Under the pieces are notes generated by a model. That model searched no databases, was not told the DNA's origin, and saw nothing but the letters and a program-made list of their open reading frames with translations. A stretch of 43,846 bases of DNA from Butyrivibrio sp. (GTDB lineage: Bacteria; Bacillota; Clostridia; Lachnospirales; Lachnospiraceae). The translations under genes and the position numbers were made by a program. This document shows, one piece after another, positions 42,893-43,846 of this stretch. Within the stretch, counting starts at the first letter, position 1; the number at the start of each line of letters is the position of its first letter. The DNA lies in contig JAFUYO010000026.1 of NCBI GenBank assembly GCA_017470505.1, positions 1 through 43,846 of the forward strand. Reading direction: 5' to 3'.

Positions 42893-43480
42893 ATGAGTAA
42901 AGAGATTCTGAATATCATGAAGGAGCGACGCTCTATCAGAAAGTACACGGATCAGAGGTTAAATGAGGAAGACCTTAATAAGATCATTGAAGCCGGTCTG
43001 TATGCCCCAAATGCCGGCGGCGGTCAGCGGAGCATGCTGGTGGTCATGAATGACAGGGAACTTGTGGAGAAAATCGGGAGACTGAATGCCGGATGTATGA
43101 GAAGAGATAAGTTAGCCGGAGGATACGTATCTGCCGATCAGCCCTCACTGATAGATGACCCGACAATTAAGAGCGGATTTTACGGGGCTCCGACGGTCGT
43201 TGCCGTATTTGCGCAGAAAAGATTTCTCTATAATATCCCGGACGCGTTCTGTTGTGCCGAGAACATGGTGCTCGAAGCATATGATCTTGGAATAGCTTCC
43301 TGCATTGTGGCAAGAGGCGAGGAAACCTTTATGACGCCGGAGGGACTTGAATATCTCAAAAAATGGAACGTACCTGAAAATATGGAGTGTAAGTGCTTTG
43401 TCCTTTTGGGGTACGTAGACGGAGAATATCCGGGCATCAAGGAAAGACGGGTTGGAAGAGTGATGGTGGTAACGGAATGA
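42893..43480 (+). CDS. Nitroreductase family FMN oxidoreductase
   Basis: A 195-residue FMN enzyme. The N-terminal MKERRSIRKYTDQ is the family FMN-phosphate/arginine motif, followed by EAGLYAPNAGGGQRS and a C-terminal VLLGYVDGEYPG. The start is ATG 42893 with SD GATGGGAG; an in-frame TTG at 42863 is less likely. Members use NAD(P)H to reduce nitro, quinone or other groups, or perform dehydrogenations in RiPP pathways (the azoline oxidases are relatives). Its place in the ACGX cluster, overlapping the next flavin gene by 4 bp, suggests a tailoring or redox role on the peptide or maturase (inference). Confidence 0.9.
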   Translation: MSKEILNIMKERRSIRKYTDQRLNEEDLNKIIEAGLYAPNAGGGQRSMLVVMNDRELVEKIGRLNAGCMRRDKLAGGYVSADQPSLIDDPTIKSGFYGAPTVVAVFAQKRFLYNIPDAFCCAENMVLEAYDLGIASCIVARGEETFMTPEGLEYLKKWNVPENMECKCFVLLGYVDGEYPGIKERRVGRVMVVTE

Positions 43481-43846
43481 ACAGACAGGGTGTGGATGAT
43501 GTTGTAAGTATGCTTGAAAGATACCCTATGCAGTATATAGGAGTTATCGGCAGAGACGGAAAACCAAAGGTAAAGCCGTTTGAGTTTAAGTATGAAGAAA
43601 ACGGAAAGCTATGGTTTGACGTAATGAGAAATCAGGAGACTTATCGGGAACTTTTGGAAAATCCGTATATTGAGCTTACTGTTGCTGATAGAGATACAAC
43701 CCAGTGGATAAGGATCGATGGAAGGGTACGGTTTGTTGATGATGAGAATATCAGGAAAAAGGTGATCGCTTCCAGCCCGGTTCTTAAAAAGGTATGTGGA
43801 AGTGAAGATAATACAGACGTGCTCCCCTTTACGCTGGATGATGTTA
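43477..43846 (+). CDS. PPOX-like FMN split-barrel protein, partial
   Basis: ATG 43477 overlaps the nitroreductase stop (ATGA). The visible 123 codons (MNRQGVDDVVSMLERYPMQY, IGVIGRDGKPKVKPFEFKYE, ELTVADRDTTQWIRIDGRVRF) are typical of pyridoxamine-5'-phosphate-oxidase-like FMN-binding split-barrel proteins. The gene runs off the window's right end with most of its expected 130-150 residues seen. Such proteins bind FMN or F420 and reduce or protect small molecules. Together with the nitroreductase it puts two flavoproteins behind the peptide maturase. Confidence 0.87.
   Translation, partial: MNRQGVDDVVSMLERYPMQYIGVIGRDGKPKVKPFEFKYEENGKLWFDVMRNQETYRELLENPYIELTVADRDTTQWIRIDGRVRFVDDENIRKKVIASSPVLKKVCGSEDNTDVLPFTLDDV

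Overview
The window looks like chromosome of a Gram-positive anaerobe of the class Clostridia, most probably a Lachnospiraceae (Butyrivibrio/Roseburia-like). The basis is a T-box-controlled trp operon, the dnaG-rpoD-trmK-nucleoside kinase order, a clostridial radical-SAM peptide cluster, an EFR1-type flavodoxin-ferredoxin, and heavy use of AGG/AGA arginine codons. Nearly all genes are on the + strand. Family names come from reading motifs; no database search was run.

Layout. 1-540: gene-poor, possibly decayed edge. 540-2704: a radical SAM/SPASM protein (-) divergent from a flavodoxin-ferredoxin protein (+). 2939-5249: a membrane-anchored PP2C/SpoIIE-type phosphatase followed by a small protein that looks like an ATPase-dead relative of anti-sigma kinases. 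5337-9401: carB (without carA) and two small hypothetical genes, closed by a terminator. 9504-16547: a housekeeping block of dgt, dnaG, rpoD, trmK and a TGS/uridine-kinase-like nucleoside kinase. 16570-17040: RNase P RNA with its own promoter and terminator, then truA. 17938-24280: a secreted DUF5722-like glycosidase-fold protein, a family-39-like membrane glycosyltransferase, a patatin-like lipase and an Old-Yellow-Enzyme-type flavoenzyme. This block is closed by a perfect 29-bp inverted repeat and faces a convergent MATE transporter. 25815-30871: promoter, Trp T-box and trpD-C-F-B-A (no trpE/G). 30935-34830: a MATE transporter, a small alpha/beta hydrolase and a GH31 alpha-glucosidase in tight array.

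35125-40400 is an accessory stretch of poorly characterised genes: a zinc-ribbon protein, a 749-aa Lys/Glu/Pro-repeat protein and two coiled-coil-rich proteins. It also holds a sigma-28-like promoter match, a duplicated flagellin-like translation-start module and a 43-codon aldo/keto reductase remnant.

40421-43846 holds the most interesting system. A LysR regulator is divergent from a tiny precursor peptide with six Ala-Cys-Gly motifs in a 13-residue repeat. It is followed by a radical SAM/SPASM maturase, a nitroreductase and an FMN split-barrel (PPOX-like) protein that runs off the window. This matches what I recall as the 'ACGX system', a predicted ribosomally made, post-translationally modified peptide pathway whose product is, to my knowledge, undescribed. 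The two added flavoproteins and an inverted repeat over the maturase stop codon are worth following up.
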